From the NCBI GenBank assembly GCA_012931725.1, contig CM022946.1:118861360-118925359 (forward strand): a DNA stretch of 64,000 nt, in the 5' to 3' direction. The notes beneath the pieces are model-generated. The model searched no databases and was not told the DNA's origin. It saw nothing but the letters and a program-made list of their open reading frames with translations. The position numbers and the translations under genes were made by a program. Below, one piece after another: positions 22,401 to 37,400 of this stretch; the stretch's first letter is position 1; each line of letters begins with the position of its first letter. This DNA comes from Litsea cubeba. Its lineage: Eukaryota > Streptophyta > Magnoliopsida > Laurales > Lauraceae.

Positions 22401-25400
22401 TCTGATCTTGGCCCATCATCATCAGTGGGGCCCACGTGCAGCATTAAGAGCCAAAATTCAGTTCGTCTGGGCTGTTTTTTTACAGATTTTTGCTGTTTTT
22501 TTTGTGTTCTCTCTCTCTGCTGGTTGGATTTTGGTTTCTGAACACAGGGAAGATATTCTACATAGTTCTCTTGTCTGTGGGTAGTTTCTTTTCTATTCAG
22601 TACCAATTTCAGTTGCAATGGAAAAATCTGAGATCACATTGATTAAATTTACGGGAAAGAATTACCCTGCCTGGTCCTTCCAATTCCAAACCTACCTAGA
22701 AGCTAAGGAATTATGGGGATTTGTTTCTGGCACGGATCCTAAACCCACTGAGGATGAAAAGAAGATCTCCTCCTGGCATACTAAAGATGCCAAAGTCAAA
22801 TCCTGGATTCTGGGATCCGTGGAGCCTCATCTCATTATGAATCTCAAGCCTTACTCCACTTCTAAAGCAATGTGGGAGTATTTGAAGAATATTTACCATC
22901 AAGAGAACTCGGCACGACAATTTCATCTTGAATGTGCAATTGCCGAATATACACAAGGGATCTTGTCTATACAAGACTACTATTCGGGATTTCGTACCCT
23001 GTGGTCAGAATACGATAGTATTAAATATGCAAATGTGCCTGACAATATGTTGACAGTCATCCAAGATCTGCAAGCCTCTAGTCAGCGAGATCAATTTTTG
23101 ATGAAACTGCGGAATGAATATGAAAGTGTCCGATCTGCCCTAATGAATCGGTCACCCTTACCTTCCATGGATGTCTGCTTGAATGAACTTCTACGCGAAG
23201 AACAGTGCATTGCGACCTCAGCTCATATAGCCCAACAAAAGACGGAAACCTATTCAGTTGCATTCTCGGCAAATAAGTCTTCTCAACCTCCGCCTCGAGA
23301 CTTGAGCAAAACAAGTGTTTCAGCTGTCAGAAATTTGGACACCTTGCATCTCAATGCAACCAGAAGGTCTGTCGTTACTGTAAGAAATCGGGACATATCA
23401 TCTCTGAATGTCGCCGCCGCCCACAGCGTCCATCACCGCAGTCTCAGACTCCACATGCATATGTTGCTTCTTCGGCTATACCTGCTGCTTCATCTACGTC
23501 CTCACAGCCTGGTCCTTCATCCTCTCTCACTCCGAATATGGTTCAACAGATGATTGTTAATGCCCTATCTGCTTTTGGTCTCTCAGGTACATCCTCTCCA
23601 TCTTCTTGGTTTCTTGATTCTGGGGCATCTAATCATATGACGTTTTCCCGTGCTACACTCTCCAATGTGCAAAGTTACAAAGGTCCTTTTCAAATCCAAA
23701 CTGCTAATGGGGACCATGTTCCCATTACTTCTGTCGGTGACATCTCTGGTCCTTTTCCATTGCAAAATGTTTATTTATGTCCAAATTTAACTTCCAACCT
23801 TTTGTCAGTGGGGCAACTTGTTGAAAATAATTGTAATATCACTTTTTCTTCTTCTGGTTGTGTTGTGCAGGACCAGATGTCCGGGAAGGAGATCGCGAGG
23901 GGACCTAAGTGTGGGCGCTTGTTTCCGCTGGACTTTTCAAAATATTTTAGGAATAAATTGAACAATGATGTGTTTTGTTTTTCCATTAGAGATAACTGTC
24001 AATTGTGGCATAAAAGACTTGGCCACCCTAATTCGAAAACTTTGTCCAAGATGTTCAATTCTGGTTTAATCAATAAAACTGCTGGTTTATCTTCTTGCGT
24101 GTCTTTTGATTGTGCTACTTGCAAATTGGGAAAAAGCAAAACCCTTCCTTTTCCTATTTCCACTTCCCATAGCACTCAGCTTTTTGATTTGGTTCACAGC
24201 GATGTATGGGGCATTGCTCCAACTCTCTCTCATGCTCACTATAAATACTTTGTGACTTTTATTGATGATTTCAGTCGGTTCACATGGGTTTACTTCCTGC
24301 ATTCCAAATCTGATGTTTTTCATGTTTTTAAGATTTTTTTAGCTTATGTTGAAAACCAATTCTCTACTTGCATTAAAATCTTGCGCTCTGACTCAGGGGG
24401 GGAATATCTGTCCTCTGATTTTCAACAATATTTGCAAACAAAAGGAATTATCTCTCAAAGAACGTGTCCTTATACTCCACAACAGAATGAAATCGCTGAA
24501 AGGAAAAATCGACATCTCCTTGATGTCACTCGATCCCTTCTACTTGAATCATCTGTTCCTTCCCGTTTTTGGGCTGAGGCTTTGGCTACTGCAGTTCACC
24601 TCATTAACCGCATGCCTTCATCTTCTATTTACAATCAAAGCCCATATTATCGTCTCTACAAGATCTCTCCATCTTATGCTGATCTTCATGTTTTTGGTTC
24701 TGTTTGTTTTGTGCATTTGCCACCATCTGAACGGACCAAACTTACTGCTCAATCTGCTCGGTGTGTTTTTTTAGGATATGCACCTTTCCAAAAAGGGTTT
24801 CTTTGCTATGATCCACACATTCGTCGCATTCGTACATCTCGGAATGTCGTGTTTTTCGAAAATGAGTATTTCTTTCAAAAACATCTTGATGCTCCCGACA
24901 ACTCTTCATTGGTTTCCTTACCTGGTTTTTCTGATGACACATCTATTGTTCGGTTTAATCCTAATTTTGTGTATCGCAGGCGGACTACAGATGTGCCTCC
25001 AGAGGGTTCCCCTCCCGATCTTCCTCTCACATTCGGTCCACCTGAGGTTCCTGGTCCCTCTGCAATTCCTCCATTGCGTCGTTCCACTCGCATTTCGGTA
25101 CCCCCTGATCGCTATGGGTTCTCCCATCCTTCCTTAATGGCAACTTTGTCCTCCTCTCCTATTCCTCAATCCTATTCTCAGGCTGTGCAGGACAAATGTT
25201 GGAACCAGACTATGCAAGATGAACTTGATGCGTTGGAGGAAAATCATACATGGGATGTTGTGTCAGCTCCTATAGGTGTCAAACCTATTGGCTGTAAATG
25301 GGTTTTTTCTCTCAAGCTAAAATCTGATGGTACCTTGGATCGCTATAAGGCGCGCCTAGTCGCTCTTGGAAATAGGCAGGAATATGGCGTGGATTATGAC

Positions 25401-28400
25401 GAAACCTTTGCCCCTGTTGCAAAAATGACCACTGTCCGCACAATTCTTGCTGTTGCTGCATCCCAGTCTTGGCCCCTCTATCAAATGGATGTCAAGAATG
25501 CGTTTCTCCATGGTGACCTAAAAGAAGATGTTTATATGCGTCTGCCTCAGGGATGCTCATCCAGACCGGGTATGGTTGCCAAACTTCGTCGCTCTCTCTA
25601 TGGGCTGAAACAAGCTCCTCGTGCCTGGTTTGAGAAATTTCAAGCTGCTCTTCTGCGTTTAGATTTTCATCCGAGCCCCTATGATCCTTCTATGTTTCTT
25701 CATCATGCTCCATCCGGGATCACCATACTGCTTGTCTATGTTGATGACATAGTTATTACTGGTCCTAATGCCCAAATGATTCAAGAGCTGCAAGCTTCTC
25801 TTAGTGCGACATTTCACATGAAAGATCTCGGACCCTTGCACTATTTCCTTGGTCTTGAAGTACATCAAACATCTACAGGACTCTTTCTCAATCAGCACAA
25901 ATACACTGTTGATCTCATTGACTTGGCTGGCCTTACTGCTTCTGCTCCAGTAGATACACCGGTCGAACTGAATGTCAAACTCAGTCGCGACGAGGGCGAT
26001 CTTCTTTCCGATCCTACTACTTATCGCCAGTTGGTCGGAAGTTTGATTTATCTCACGATTACTCGCCCTGATATCTCTTATGCGGTGAATCTAATGAGCC
26101 AGTTCATGACTGCTCCTCGTCATCTTCATATGGCTGCTGTTCGACGTATCATTCGATACCTTATTCGTGCACCGACTCGTGGGTTGTTTTTTTCCATCCA
26201 ACAACCCTCTCTGTCTCAAAGCTTATTCAGATGCTGATTGGGCTGGTTGTCCTGATACTCGCCGATCAACAACAGGATGGTGCATGTTTTTGGGTGATTG
26301 TCTTATTTCCTGGAAATGCAAGAAACAGGGCACAGTCTCCAAATCCTCTACCGAAGCGGAATACCGAGCCATGTCTGCTGCCTGCTCTGAAATTCTTTGG
26401 CTCCGCGGTCTACTCTCTGACATTGGTTTTCCGGCAGATGGTGCTACTCCCCTCTATGCGGATAATACCAGTGCAATTCGGATTACTGAGAATCCGATTT
26501 TTCATGAACGCACTAAACACATCGAGGTTGATTGTCACTTCATCCGTGATGAGCTTAAACGCTGTGTCATCAGCCTTCCGCATGTCTCCACTGAACTTCA
26601 ACTGGCTGACATTTTCACTAAAGGTCTTCCCCGACCTCGCCATCAATTCTTGGTAGGCAAATTGATGCTCGTTGATCCTCCCGCATCAATTTGAGGGGGG
26701 ATGTTAAAGCACAGGCCCGCAGGCCCAGCACAGGGTCCAGGCCCAACTTCTAGAATAAGTGGTTGGAATTAGTCAATATACCATTCAGCTGTAATTGCTC
26801 TATTAAGATTTTTGGTTTCCTAACTTAGAATAGAAATTGATTGTAATTAGATAGACTGATTGTAATTAGTTAGCTTTCTGTTTTTGGAGCCTTAATTAAG
26901 GCATTGTAATACCTATATATTGTGATACAATCTACAAAGGAAGACAAGCAATTACAATACAATTGGATTTGAGTTTCTGTCGTGAGTTTCTGTTGTGAGT
27001 TGTCAATACTGTCACGATCAAGATTTTTACAATATGCACAACTGTATGTTCAGCTGAGACAGTTCTTTTGGTAGTCAACAAGTCTTTCTGGAATAAAGCT
27101 TTTCAAGCCCTTTCTTTTACCTTTTCTCCATTGATTATCCATTCTTCTCCATAGTATGTGATGTTTTCAAAGTAGGATTTAAGACCTAGGGTGATTCGTT
27201 CATTGTTATCCATGTTTTGGTAGTAATTAGGGGAAGAACATTTCACAATTCTGCTGTTAAAGCAGTCTATTTACAGTTGGAGCTACTGTCTTGTGTCACT
27301 TTGATACCAGGGACTGCATCCGTTTTGTTCACAAACACACCAAACCTTAATTTAAATACTCATAGCTGACCTGGAATCATGAGTGATACAGGAGCACATG
27401 GTTTAAATCCAATAAATCATGTCATTGATCAAGCCCTCAATTATCCAACGACTATTGGTCCATCATAATAGGGTCTCAATCAAGAACAAGTAGCCAAGAC
27501 ACAAATTGGATTGTCAAAGAGGGCCTAAATTAAATCCCAAATCAATTGATAGGTGCAGTGAGTTAACTGGGGATCCAAATCAACCCTAAAAGATTGATTT
27601 AGACAATCCGATATAGCCCATGAGGGCCCAAATATGTCTAGCAGTTGGTGCAAAAGGGGTTGCAGGCCCATGAACTTGAACCAACTGAACCAGGCCCAAA
27701 ACAAGCCCAGTCAAGATGGACCATTACCTCTACATGGGGCCCACAACCGTCTTTCACCAGATCATGCAAATCAGTCAGCCAGTGAAGCTTCTTTCGTATT
27801 TCAAGACAGTCGATTTGTCTTGAAACTATTTCGAGCTGTCATAGGTATCTTATCCATTTCTAAGATTAAGATATGAGGCTAGTTTCACAGAAGCTACTAG
27901 TGGGATCCTTATTCCTTATGATGCATGTATACTTCCAAATGGGCAACGTATCGTGTCGTATTGTGTCCAATACTTCACTTTTTACGTGTAAAATCCATGT
28001 CCGTCGATGGTGTGTCCTTGCAATGTCCATGCCATATCTGTGCATTATTGCCTATCCCCTAAAAGAAGGATTGTCCAGCCTCTTTCCTTTCTTATATTTT
28101 TGTGTTCAACTTGTTCAAGGACTGTGTGAGATGTGATAAGCCTATTATTTAGGAATTTTTATTTGTTCTGAGACTTGATAGGTTGATATGATTAAATCAT
28201 AGATTTTAGAGTTTTAAGCTATGATGCCCAGATACGGCATGGATACGGGAGGGACACGCCATTGACATGGCAGGGATACGGATTTTACATGTAAAAAGTG
28301 AAGTATCGGATACGATACGACACGATACGTTGCCCATTTTGAAGTATCCATGCATCATAGGTTTTAAGGGTGACGGCTTTATCTAAAGACATGTGATTGA

Positions 28401-31400
28401 ACGTCCATGGTAGGCCTGTTTATGATATAGATATTTTTTTCTTTCTCTTCAATAAAATTGCTTTGTGTGTAATTTTCTCTCTCTTCTCCTTGGTTTGAGT
28501 TGTCTCCAAATGGATTGAAGATAAAGGGTTAATTTTGCAATCAAGGTAACTGAAATCTACTGTTTTTCCTTTATATACGTTGATTGACTGATTGAAGAGA
28601 TCAGGGTTCATTGGCTTCACCATAATTGGGATTTAGCTTCTTTGACTGTGTCACTGAGGGAAGGAATTAATACATGTGAATTAGGAAACTTCATTGTTCT
28701 AACTCAAACAGATTGCTGCCTCATTTAATAGGCAGAGACTTACGTTAAACTCCGGATGGTACTGGAAAACTCAGCCTGGAATCACAACCCTAAAACTAGT
28801 GCTGATTCACCAAATTCCTTCAAAAATTTTAACAAAAACAGGTCCAGAGAAACTGCTGCCCAGATGACTTCCTGCAGAAAATTTGTCTGCCTCTAGGTCT
28901 AGGTCTTCTAAAAACTGATTTTTTCCTTCAATCCAGCCTTCTATCTACACCTCTGTATAGAATTCTTCTACTTGCAGGAATGCTCTGAGACGAAATTGAA
29001 AGAGTTGGTTCAGAGAGATGTAAGTTTTTATGACAGAAGGTATTAAAAATCCTAGAAGAGGAAAAAGGAGAAAATATAGACAAAGAAGGAGAATTGATGA
29101 ATTGGAAAAAATGGTTGTGATGCCTCGGACTGGACACGCACTCCCATATATACACTATTGTATTTTTTTTTTTTTCAAAAACCCTATGTATTTTACGAAA
29201 TTACAATACAGTTCTAAAATTTCTGTATTTACATAAAAGTCGAACCCTATTTCATAATAATGTTAATGTCATTGCATTGACAAACAGACCTTTAAATCTG
29301 TCTGTATCCTGAAGACTGCAGAGGATGCAAACACAACCAAACAGAGAAAATTTGATGTCTCTCTTTCAAATTTTAAACTGGCAAGTGCAAACATAACCAC
29401 ATTATATAAAATTTAGCAAGGCCAACCTAAAATAATAAAATGTTTGCATGTATGTTTGCAGAAGATGAGTGCTTGGATCCAAATACCAATCCCTGCCAAG
29501 TGATTTGCAAGAAAACAAGTGAGGGTTCTGCTTGCTCTTGCCCACCTGGAGCCTATGGCGATGGTAGGAAAGATGGAGAGGGTTGCAAGTGTCTTCAAGG
29601 CTACCAATGGAGCACAAACGTCACCCATGGATGCCAAGGTGTGTGACATCCCATTCTAGAATGTTTAATGACAAATGCTATCAATTCATTTTATATTTCT
29701 TTTTAACAAAATTTCTTATTATATTTCTGAAATATTTTTGCTAGTCTAATTATTGAAAGACCAACATCTGTGATTACCTGTGTAGATATCGATGAGTGTG
29801 CAGATACAGCAAGTAATAAGTGCCAACACCTGTGCATTAATACACAAGGGAGCTACCAATGCAGTTGCCCTGATGGCTATCATGGTGATGGTAGGACAGA
29901 TGGAAAGGGTTGCATGGTGGACGGTAACAATGAATCGCCAGTGATAAAAATTGCAGTGGGTAATTGTTTAACCCTTTTGTTAAGAAACAACTATAGCTTC
30001 CTACTCCCTGTAGACATATCAATAGCATACTCTCTATTGACACTTGGGTGTATCTCCCTTTGTTCACATAAGCAAGCCTGTCAACTGGATGATACAAACA
30101 TTGGCCTCCATTGGCCTAAATATCAGTGATTTGTTGATCTTAATTGTTCAGTCACATGGTTAGATGCCTATCAATCTATATAAAAGTAGAGATTTGTGGT
30201 CCCTGCCATTTTCTGAAATGTGACTCCAGTTGTAGATCCTACTTGTTTGATCAGTTCTATAATTTTATCAAATTTTCTTACTATACTTGATAAAATATGG
30301 AAGTACGAAAACCACAGGAAAGCCATTCTAATAAACATACAAAATATTTCTCATGGATGGGAAAAATAAGGTTATAGAAGAAGAAGAAGAAGAACTTTGA
30401 ACATAAACTTCACTCTTTAAAATTTGAAGTGCCTACTAAATCATATAATAGTATTCTTATCCTATTTTTTTTATAACTTAGCTAAAGCCTTTTTTGTACA
30501 ATAAATATGGATAAAAAGTCTATCAATGTTCATTATAAAAACTATAGTAACTAAACATCTTAATTACACATTATTTATATTTTTACAACAGGTTTACTTC
30601 AAAAATTGCCTCTATTCATATTCCTTCAAACCATTAACTTTTACCACCACCACCACCATCATCAAAGCCTTGTCCCAACTACGTTGGGGTCGGCTACATG
30701 CATTTCGTTTTCAGATTCGAATCTAACTTGAGCCAAATCCTCAGATAGGTTTCACTTCTTCAGATCGATTCTTACTACTTCCATCCATGTCCTCTTTAGC
30801 CTACCCCTTATCCTGTAGAAGATAATGGGCAATATCCTTGGTGGGCCATTAACCTGCTAGAAAAAAGCTCCCTCAATGGTGTCATTGCACTCCAAACCAT
30901 CTCAAACGAGTTTCTATTAATTTATCACCTATTGATCTACTCCTAAATGCTCCCGAAAGCCCTCATTTTTTATTCTATCTTTCTTGGTTTTACCATGCAT
31001 CCATCTCAACATTCTCATCTCTGCTACACTCATTTTGTGCATGTGTTGCTTCTTGATTGACCGACATTTTGCTCCATAGATCATAGTTGGTCTAATTGTT
31101 GTTTTGTAAAAAAATTTCCTTCAGTCTTGTTGGTATACGCTGATCACAAAGCACTTTAGAAGTAAGTCTCCACTTCAACCATCCCCCTCTTATCCTATGT
31201 TTGACATTTTCAATCTGTCCATCCTTAATAATTATCGAACCAAAGTATCGGAATGAATCTTTTTATAGTATTTCTTGAGCTTCAATTATAATAGCAGTTT
31301 CAGTTCTTTGCACATCTCCATTGAATTTGCAATCCATAGATTTTTTCTTTGTACAGGTTATATTAAAGTCCTCGGATTCTAAAGCCTCCTGCTAGCTTGT

Positions 31401-34400
31401 TTTACATTCACACCATCTCTCGATTTATCCACCAACACTATATCATCTAAAAATAACATACACCAAGGTACCTCCCCTTGAATATAAGCAGTTAACTAAT
31501 CTATAATGAATGTAAAGAGATAAGGACTTAAAGTTGACCTCTGATGCTAAGTCCTGGTCATTGGAAACTCACCTGTCTCCTCATATGTAGTTCTCACTTC
31601 TCACACTCATTACCACTCCCCCGTACATGTCTCTAATGAAATCAATATAACCTCTTGGGACACTTTTTTATCTAAAACCCACCAAATTAAATTTCTAGGT
31701 ACACTGTCATAGACTTTCTCTAGATCAATGAAGAACATATGAAGATTTTTCCTCTCCTCTTGAGAATTTTCCATTAATTGCCTAAGTGAGAAGATAACTT
31801 CCATAGTTGACCTTAGCATGAAACCAAAATTGATTTTCAAGTATCTTGGTCTTTTGTCTAAGTCTTTGCTCCATTAGTCTCTCCCATGAATTCATACTAT
31901 GACTCATAAGTTTAATCCCACGATAGTTGGTGCAACTTTGTATATTTTATTTGTTCTTGTATATAAGTATTACAACACTTCTTCTCTATTCATCCAGCAT
32001 TTTTTGTCCTTAATATCTAATGGAAAAGCCTATTTAACCAATTCCATTCTAATTTATCCTAAACATACCCAAGTCTCTATTAGAATGCCACCTGGCCCCA
32101 TAGCATTTCGGCATTTCCTGTCTTCGTTTGTGCCTATGCTTTCTTCGCTTCTACTATCCTGATTCTACGGTAAAAGGTAAGCCCTACGAACAAAGTATTC
32201 TCTCTCGTTTCTAAGCCTCCTCTGGAATCTTCATTTAAAAGTTTGTAAAATATTCTTTCCACTTTCTTTAACACATTGGCCTTCACTAAAACCTTTTAGT
32301 CCTCGCTCTTTATCCATTTCACATGATCTAACTCGTTACTTTTGCTTTCCCTCATATTGTTAGGATATGGGCAATTTGGGCTAAAAAAATGGCCACAAAT
32401 AGCCTCAACGGTAAGTGACTCAATCTCTTCAGCTTCGAAAATATCTCTAATACACCACATATCTCTCTTCCTGCATGCCATAATGGAGTCGCTTCCCCAA
32501 CAACCCATGAACAATTGATTGTAGTATAGAACACTATAAATACACATCCTCAATTAGAGAGTTGGCATGGTTGAGAAAATATCATTTAAAAACAGCCTGA
32601 GAAATCAAGGTTGTTGGTGATCACCAGCTTAATCACGTCCCTCTCCAGTATGATATGCAAGTGATAATCTCAACCTTCACATATTTGCAAGCTTGAAAAT
32701 ATATCTCTCCTTTTCTTGGTCCTACCATATAATATAGGTCATCATATGCTTTGGACTTTGCATCTCATACTACTTTCTTAACTTCTTTTCATGGCTTCTT
32801 ATACATTTCATAATTTTCCACATTCCTAGCCCCCTGCCAAACTTTGTAGGACATCTTTTCTCTTGAATAGCTTCCTAAACCTCTACACTCCACCACCAAG
32901 TTTCTTTGTCACAGTGTCTTTTCCCTTTCAACTCTCCAAGTACCTTTTTTGCAACAATTCTTATGCACTCAACCATTTGATTCATGCTGTCGTAGTTTCT
33001 CCCTCCATATTCCATCCTCTCCCTTGGTCACTTTATCCTTACTGCCCTATTTGTTTGCATTCAAATACATAGGAGTTTTTTTTTTTTTTTAATAATAAAT
33101 ACATAGGAATTGAATACATAAGGTGGTTAAAAATGAAGATCAAAGCTGAATTTCCAAAATTGAGCATCAAATAATATCATCTTTGGATTCTATTTTTCTA
33201 TAAGAAAATGTTATTTGATGTTCATTTTGGAAATTCACCTTTAATATTCATTTTTAACCACCATATGTAATCAATTCCTATGTGTTCTAATGCAAACAAA
33301 CAAGCCCTAAATGTTGTTGCCCTTCTTTTAGATTCTCCCACCTTATATAGGGAAGGTTTTATTTACTACCCCTCTCTTTCTATTTCTAATGCGAACATCT
33401 ATAACTACTCTCCTATATTGTGTAGTCAAACTTTCTTCCAGAATAAATTTACAGTGTTTACAAACTAGTTGGTCATGTTTTCTAAGTAGGAAAATGTCTA
33501 TCTGGCTCTTTTTAATTCCACTCTTATAGGTCTCTCTCTTTCCAAAGTAGATGTTTGCTATCACAAGGTCAAACGCTAATGCAAATTTCAAGATAGCGTC
33601 CCCTGACTCACTCATTTCTCCAAGTCTTTCTCCTCCATGTACTCTCTCATACCCACTACCAACCTTTCCTTCATGCCTACTTCAGTTCTCTTCTAGGAAA
33701 ATCTTTCCACTAGTTGGAATTTCTCATATTAAACCATCAATCTCCTCTCAAAATTATCACTTAGCACTTTCATTTGATCCTACATGGGGTGATAAGGACT
33801 AATGATATGCATTATGTTTTCCTATAACACTAGTTTAATTGCTACAAGTATATCACCGAACCTCTTTACCTTCACAATCTTTTCTTTCAAATCCTTCTCT
33901 ATTACTGTATCTACTCCAGTTTTGGCATTGTTGTTTCCTGCGTAGAAAAGTTTGTAGCCATCAGTGAAATACTTAGCTTTGTCCCATTTCCACTTTGTCT
34001 CTTATAAACAAGCTTACATTAACTCATCTTTTCATTTCATCGACTAAATCCATGCTCTTGCCCATCAGAGTTCTTGTATTCCAAGTAGTAACTGGTTGTC
34101 TTCCTGCCAAAGATGTGGGTTGTTTTCATTTGCTTAGCCCAAGCTGTGGGCTCTTTTTGTTCCTGGCTTGTTTTGTGAGTTTTTATTGTTCCCTTAGATG
34201 GCCTTGGGGTTGGTTTTGGTGGGTTTGCTCCTGCTTGGCTGCTTCTCTTCTGGAGAGTAGCAAATGAGCCGAAGCACGTCCTTATTTGTTTTATAAATTG
34301 TACTCTGTACACTCATTTGGAATTTACATACATCTTATCTTCCAACAAAAAAAGGGTCAATCCTTCTTTTCTTCCAGAGTAACTTTTGTACCTCTAGATT

Positions 34401-37400
34401 GGTGTAGGAAACCTAACCAACTTTCCGCTACAACCTGGAGCCAATGCAGTGCATTGCATAAACAAGGAGAGGCCCTAGCAATAGCATATAACCCTTGCCT
34501 ACTTTTCACTGCAATCAGGTGCCACCGCAGGGCGTCTTTTATGAAGGGGAACACCCCAACATAATCACAAAATTTTATTTTCTCAAAATTCATGTTTGGA
34601 TTATGACAAGTTTTACGCTGGCTATCAACCTTTCTCAACCCTCCTTTAATAGGGCCTGCAATCCAAAGTAACGATTGGTGAAGAAATAACTAATCAAAAA
34701 AACTCTCTCATGTGTTGACAGTGTTTTCTTAGTATGTTTGGCCACGCCTGAATTATTGTGTCGAGTTCATTACTGGTATGAAACTTGCACTCAATAGTAA
34801 TAGTAAAAGTAGTGGAGACAAATGACTAATCAAATCTACTCTACTAACGGAATCTCTTGATAGCAGTAAACTGTAAGGAATGAGAATAAACTTATGAAAA
34901 CCTCAAGAATCAAACAAAAATTGCATTCATTCTACTATATATGTAGAATAATCATCTAAAACATAAATCACGCAGAAACGTACACCTAAGCACATGTATT
35001 AATCACCTAAAACATAGAACCTAAACAAAATAGACAAGCTTAGACAATCTAAGGAAAATATTTAAGATAATACACTACTTCGAAAGCACTACATGTTTAG
35101 TCTTACGAAGGACCAAAATAACAGTTGCGGCTAGAGGCCAAAATGTTATATAGTGGGCGATCTGTAGTGGTAGCGGTGTGAATCGAGAAAGTGCTCAAAA
35201 AATTCGAAAAGATATCCAAAAAATCCGGAATATTGAAAAATGTTAGAATTTAAATTAACTAATATAGGGGGCATAGTGGTCCCCTCGTTGCATGGAGGTC
35301 TTGTATTGTTGTATGATTATAAAATAAGAGTATTGATCTATTTCTTCACATGCATTCATGTTGGTTAGTTATCCTAACTTAGAAATTAATAAAATTCTTA
35401 TAATCAAACAATGTCATGAAGATATTCTTCGCAATTATGCATTTCTATATTCAACGGAACTGCAAAGAACACAAGATCTATAAATGAATAAAGCAATGTT
35501 TAAATAAATTTTAAAGTTAAAACACAAATGAAATAATAATTTCATCAAAACAAACAATGTACTTGAGAATTGAGACTTGAGAGTACATAGTTGAGAGAGG
35601 AATACCTCTAATACCAAAGGGAGTATCTGCCAGGATGTGTGGTGTCGCTGTCTACATCCCCATCGTTGTGGTCATGGGTAGAACCACTGCCACTAGTACC
35701 ACCATATTGCATGTGCCCTCCATATGGACCATATCCATATTGGTGGGCATAGGGATCCTGGAATGCAAGTTATATATGAACTTGGATCTCAATAGGCATA
35801 TTTGTCAAAGTTGCTAGCCAGTAATCCCAAAACCAATTGGTTATAGGAAATTGCACAAACAACTACTTAACACCCCCCTCGGGCGGGACACCGCCCGGAT
35901 CCGAAGCACACGCCCGCAGTTGAGATGGACAAATCTGATATCACTTTGATCAAATTTACTGGAAAGAATTATCCTGCCTGGTCTTTCCAATTTCAAACAT
36001 ATCTCGAAGCAAAGGAATTATGGGGTTTTGTTTCTGGCACGGACCCTAAACCCACTGAGGATGAGAAGAAAATCTCCTCTTGGTATACTAAAGATGCCAA
36101 AATCAAATCCTGGATTCTGGGATCCGTTGAGCCTCATCTGATAATGAATCTCAAGCCTTATCCCAATTCGAAAGCCATGTGGGGGTATTTGAAGAAAATA
36201 TACCATCAAGATAAATCTGCCAGACAATTCCATCTTGAATGTGCAATTGCTGAATATACACAAGGGAATTTGTCCGTACAAGACTACTATTCCAGTTTCC
36301 GTACACTCTGGTCGGAATACGATAGTATTAAGTATGCGGATGTGGCTGACAATGTGTTGCCCATTATTCAAGACCTTCAGGCCTCTAGTCAGCGAGATCA
36401 GTTTTTGATGAAACTGCGGAATGAATTTGAAAGTGTCCGGTCTGCTCTGATGAATTGGACACCACTACCTTCATTAGATGTCTGCTTGAATGAGCTCTTA
36501 CACGAAGAACAGCGTCTTATGACCTCGGCTCATATTGCTCAACAGAAGACTGATACCTATTCAGTTGCGTTCTCGGCCAATAAAACTTCTCAGCCTCCGC
36601 CTCGAGACTTGAGCAAAACCCAATGCTACAGTTGTCAGAAATTTGGGCACCTTGCCTCTCAGTGTAAATAGAAAGTCTGCAGTTACTGTAAAAAGTCGGG
36701 ACATATCATCTCTGAATGTCGCCGCCGTCCACCACGTCCGTCAACACAGTATCAGACTCCACAATATCCGGCTCAGCAGTATCAGACTTCAGAGTCTCCG
36801 ACTCCACACGCATATGTGGCTTCCTCAGTTATGCCTGCTCCTTCATCTGCCTCACAGCCTGGGCCCTCATCATCTCTCACTCCTGAATTAGTTCAACAAA
36901 TGATTATCAATGCCCTCTCTGCCTTTGGTCTCTCAGGTAAGTCACCTTCATCTTCTACTTGGTTCATTGATTCTGGGGCATCTAATCATATGACAAATTC
37001 CCCCACCCCCTTCTCCACTATGACAAGTTACAATGGCCATCTTCAAATTCAAACTGCTGCCGGTGAACATGTTCCCATTACTGCTGTCGGTGATATCCCT
37101 GGTTCCATCCCATTGAGAAATGTTTACCTTTGCCCTAATTTAACTTCCAACTTATTGTCCGTAGGACAACTTGTTGAAAATAATTGTAATATCTCTTTCT
37201 CTTCTTCTGGTTGTGTTGTGCAGGACCAGATGTCCGGGAAGGAGATCGCGAGGGGGCCTAAGTGTAGACGCTTGTTTCCGCTGGATCTTTCTCAAAATTC
37301 TAGGAATCAATTTGACAATAATGTGTTTTGTTTTTCTCTTAGAGATAATTGCCGATTGTGGCATAATCGTCTCGGACATCCAAATTCAAAGGCTCTGTCC

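Larger units (their letters stand above)
21546..27031 (+). mobile_element. Copia-1: young full-length LTR retrotransposon in WAK intron 1
   Basis: The two 330-bp LTRs (21546-21875 and 26702-27031) start TGTTAAAG, end TTTTTACA and differ at one base by eye. ATATG is duplicated at 21541-21545 and 27032-27036. A primer site, gag-pol in Copia order (protease, integrase, RT, RNase H) and a polypurine tract are all present. It lies in the same sense as the WAK gene. The near-identity of the LTRs means a very recent insertion, but two single-base frameshifts break the polyprotein. Confidence 0.97.
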
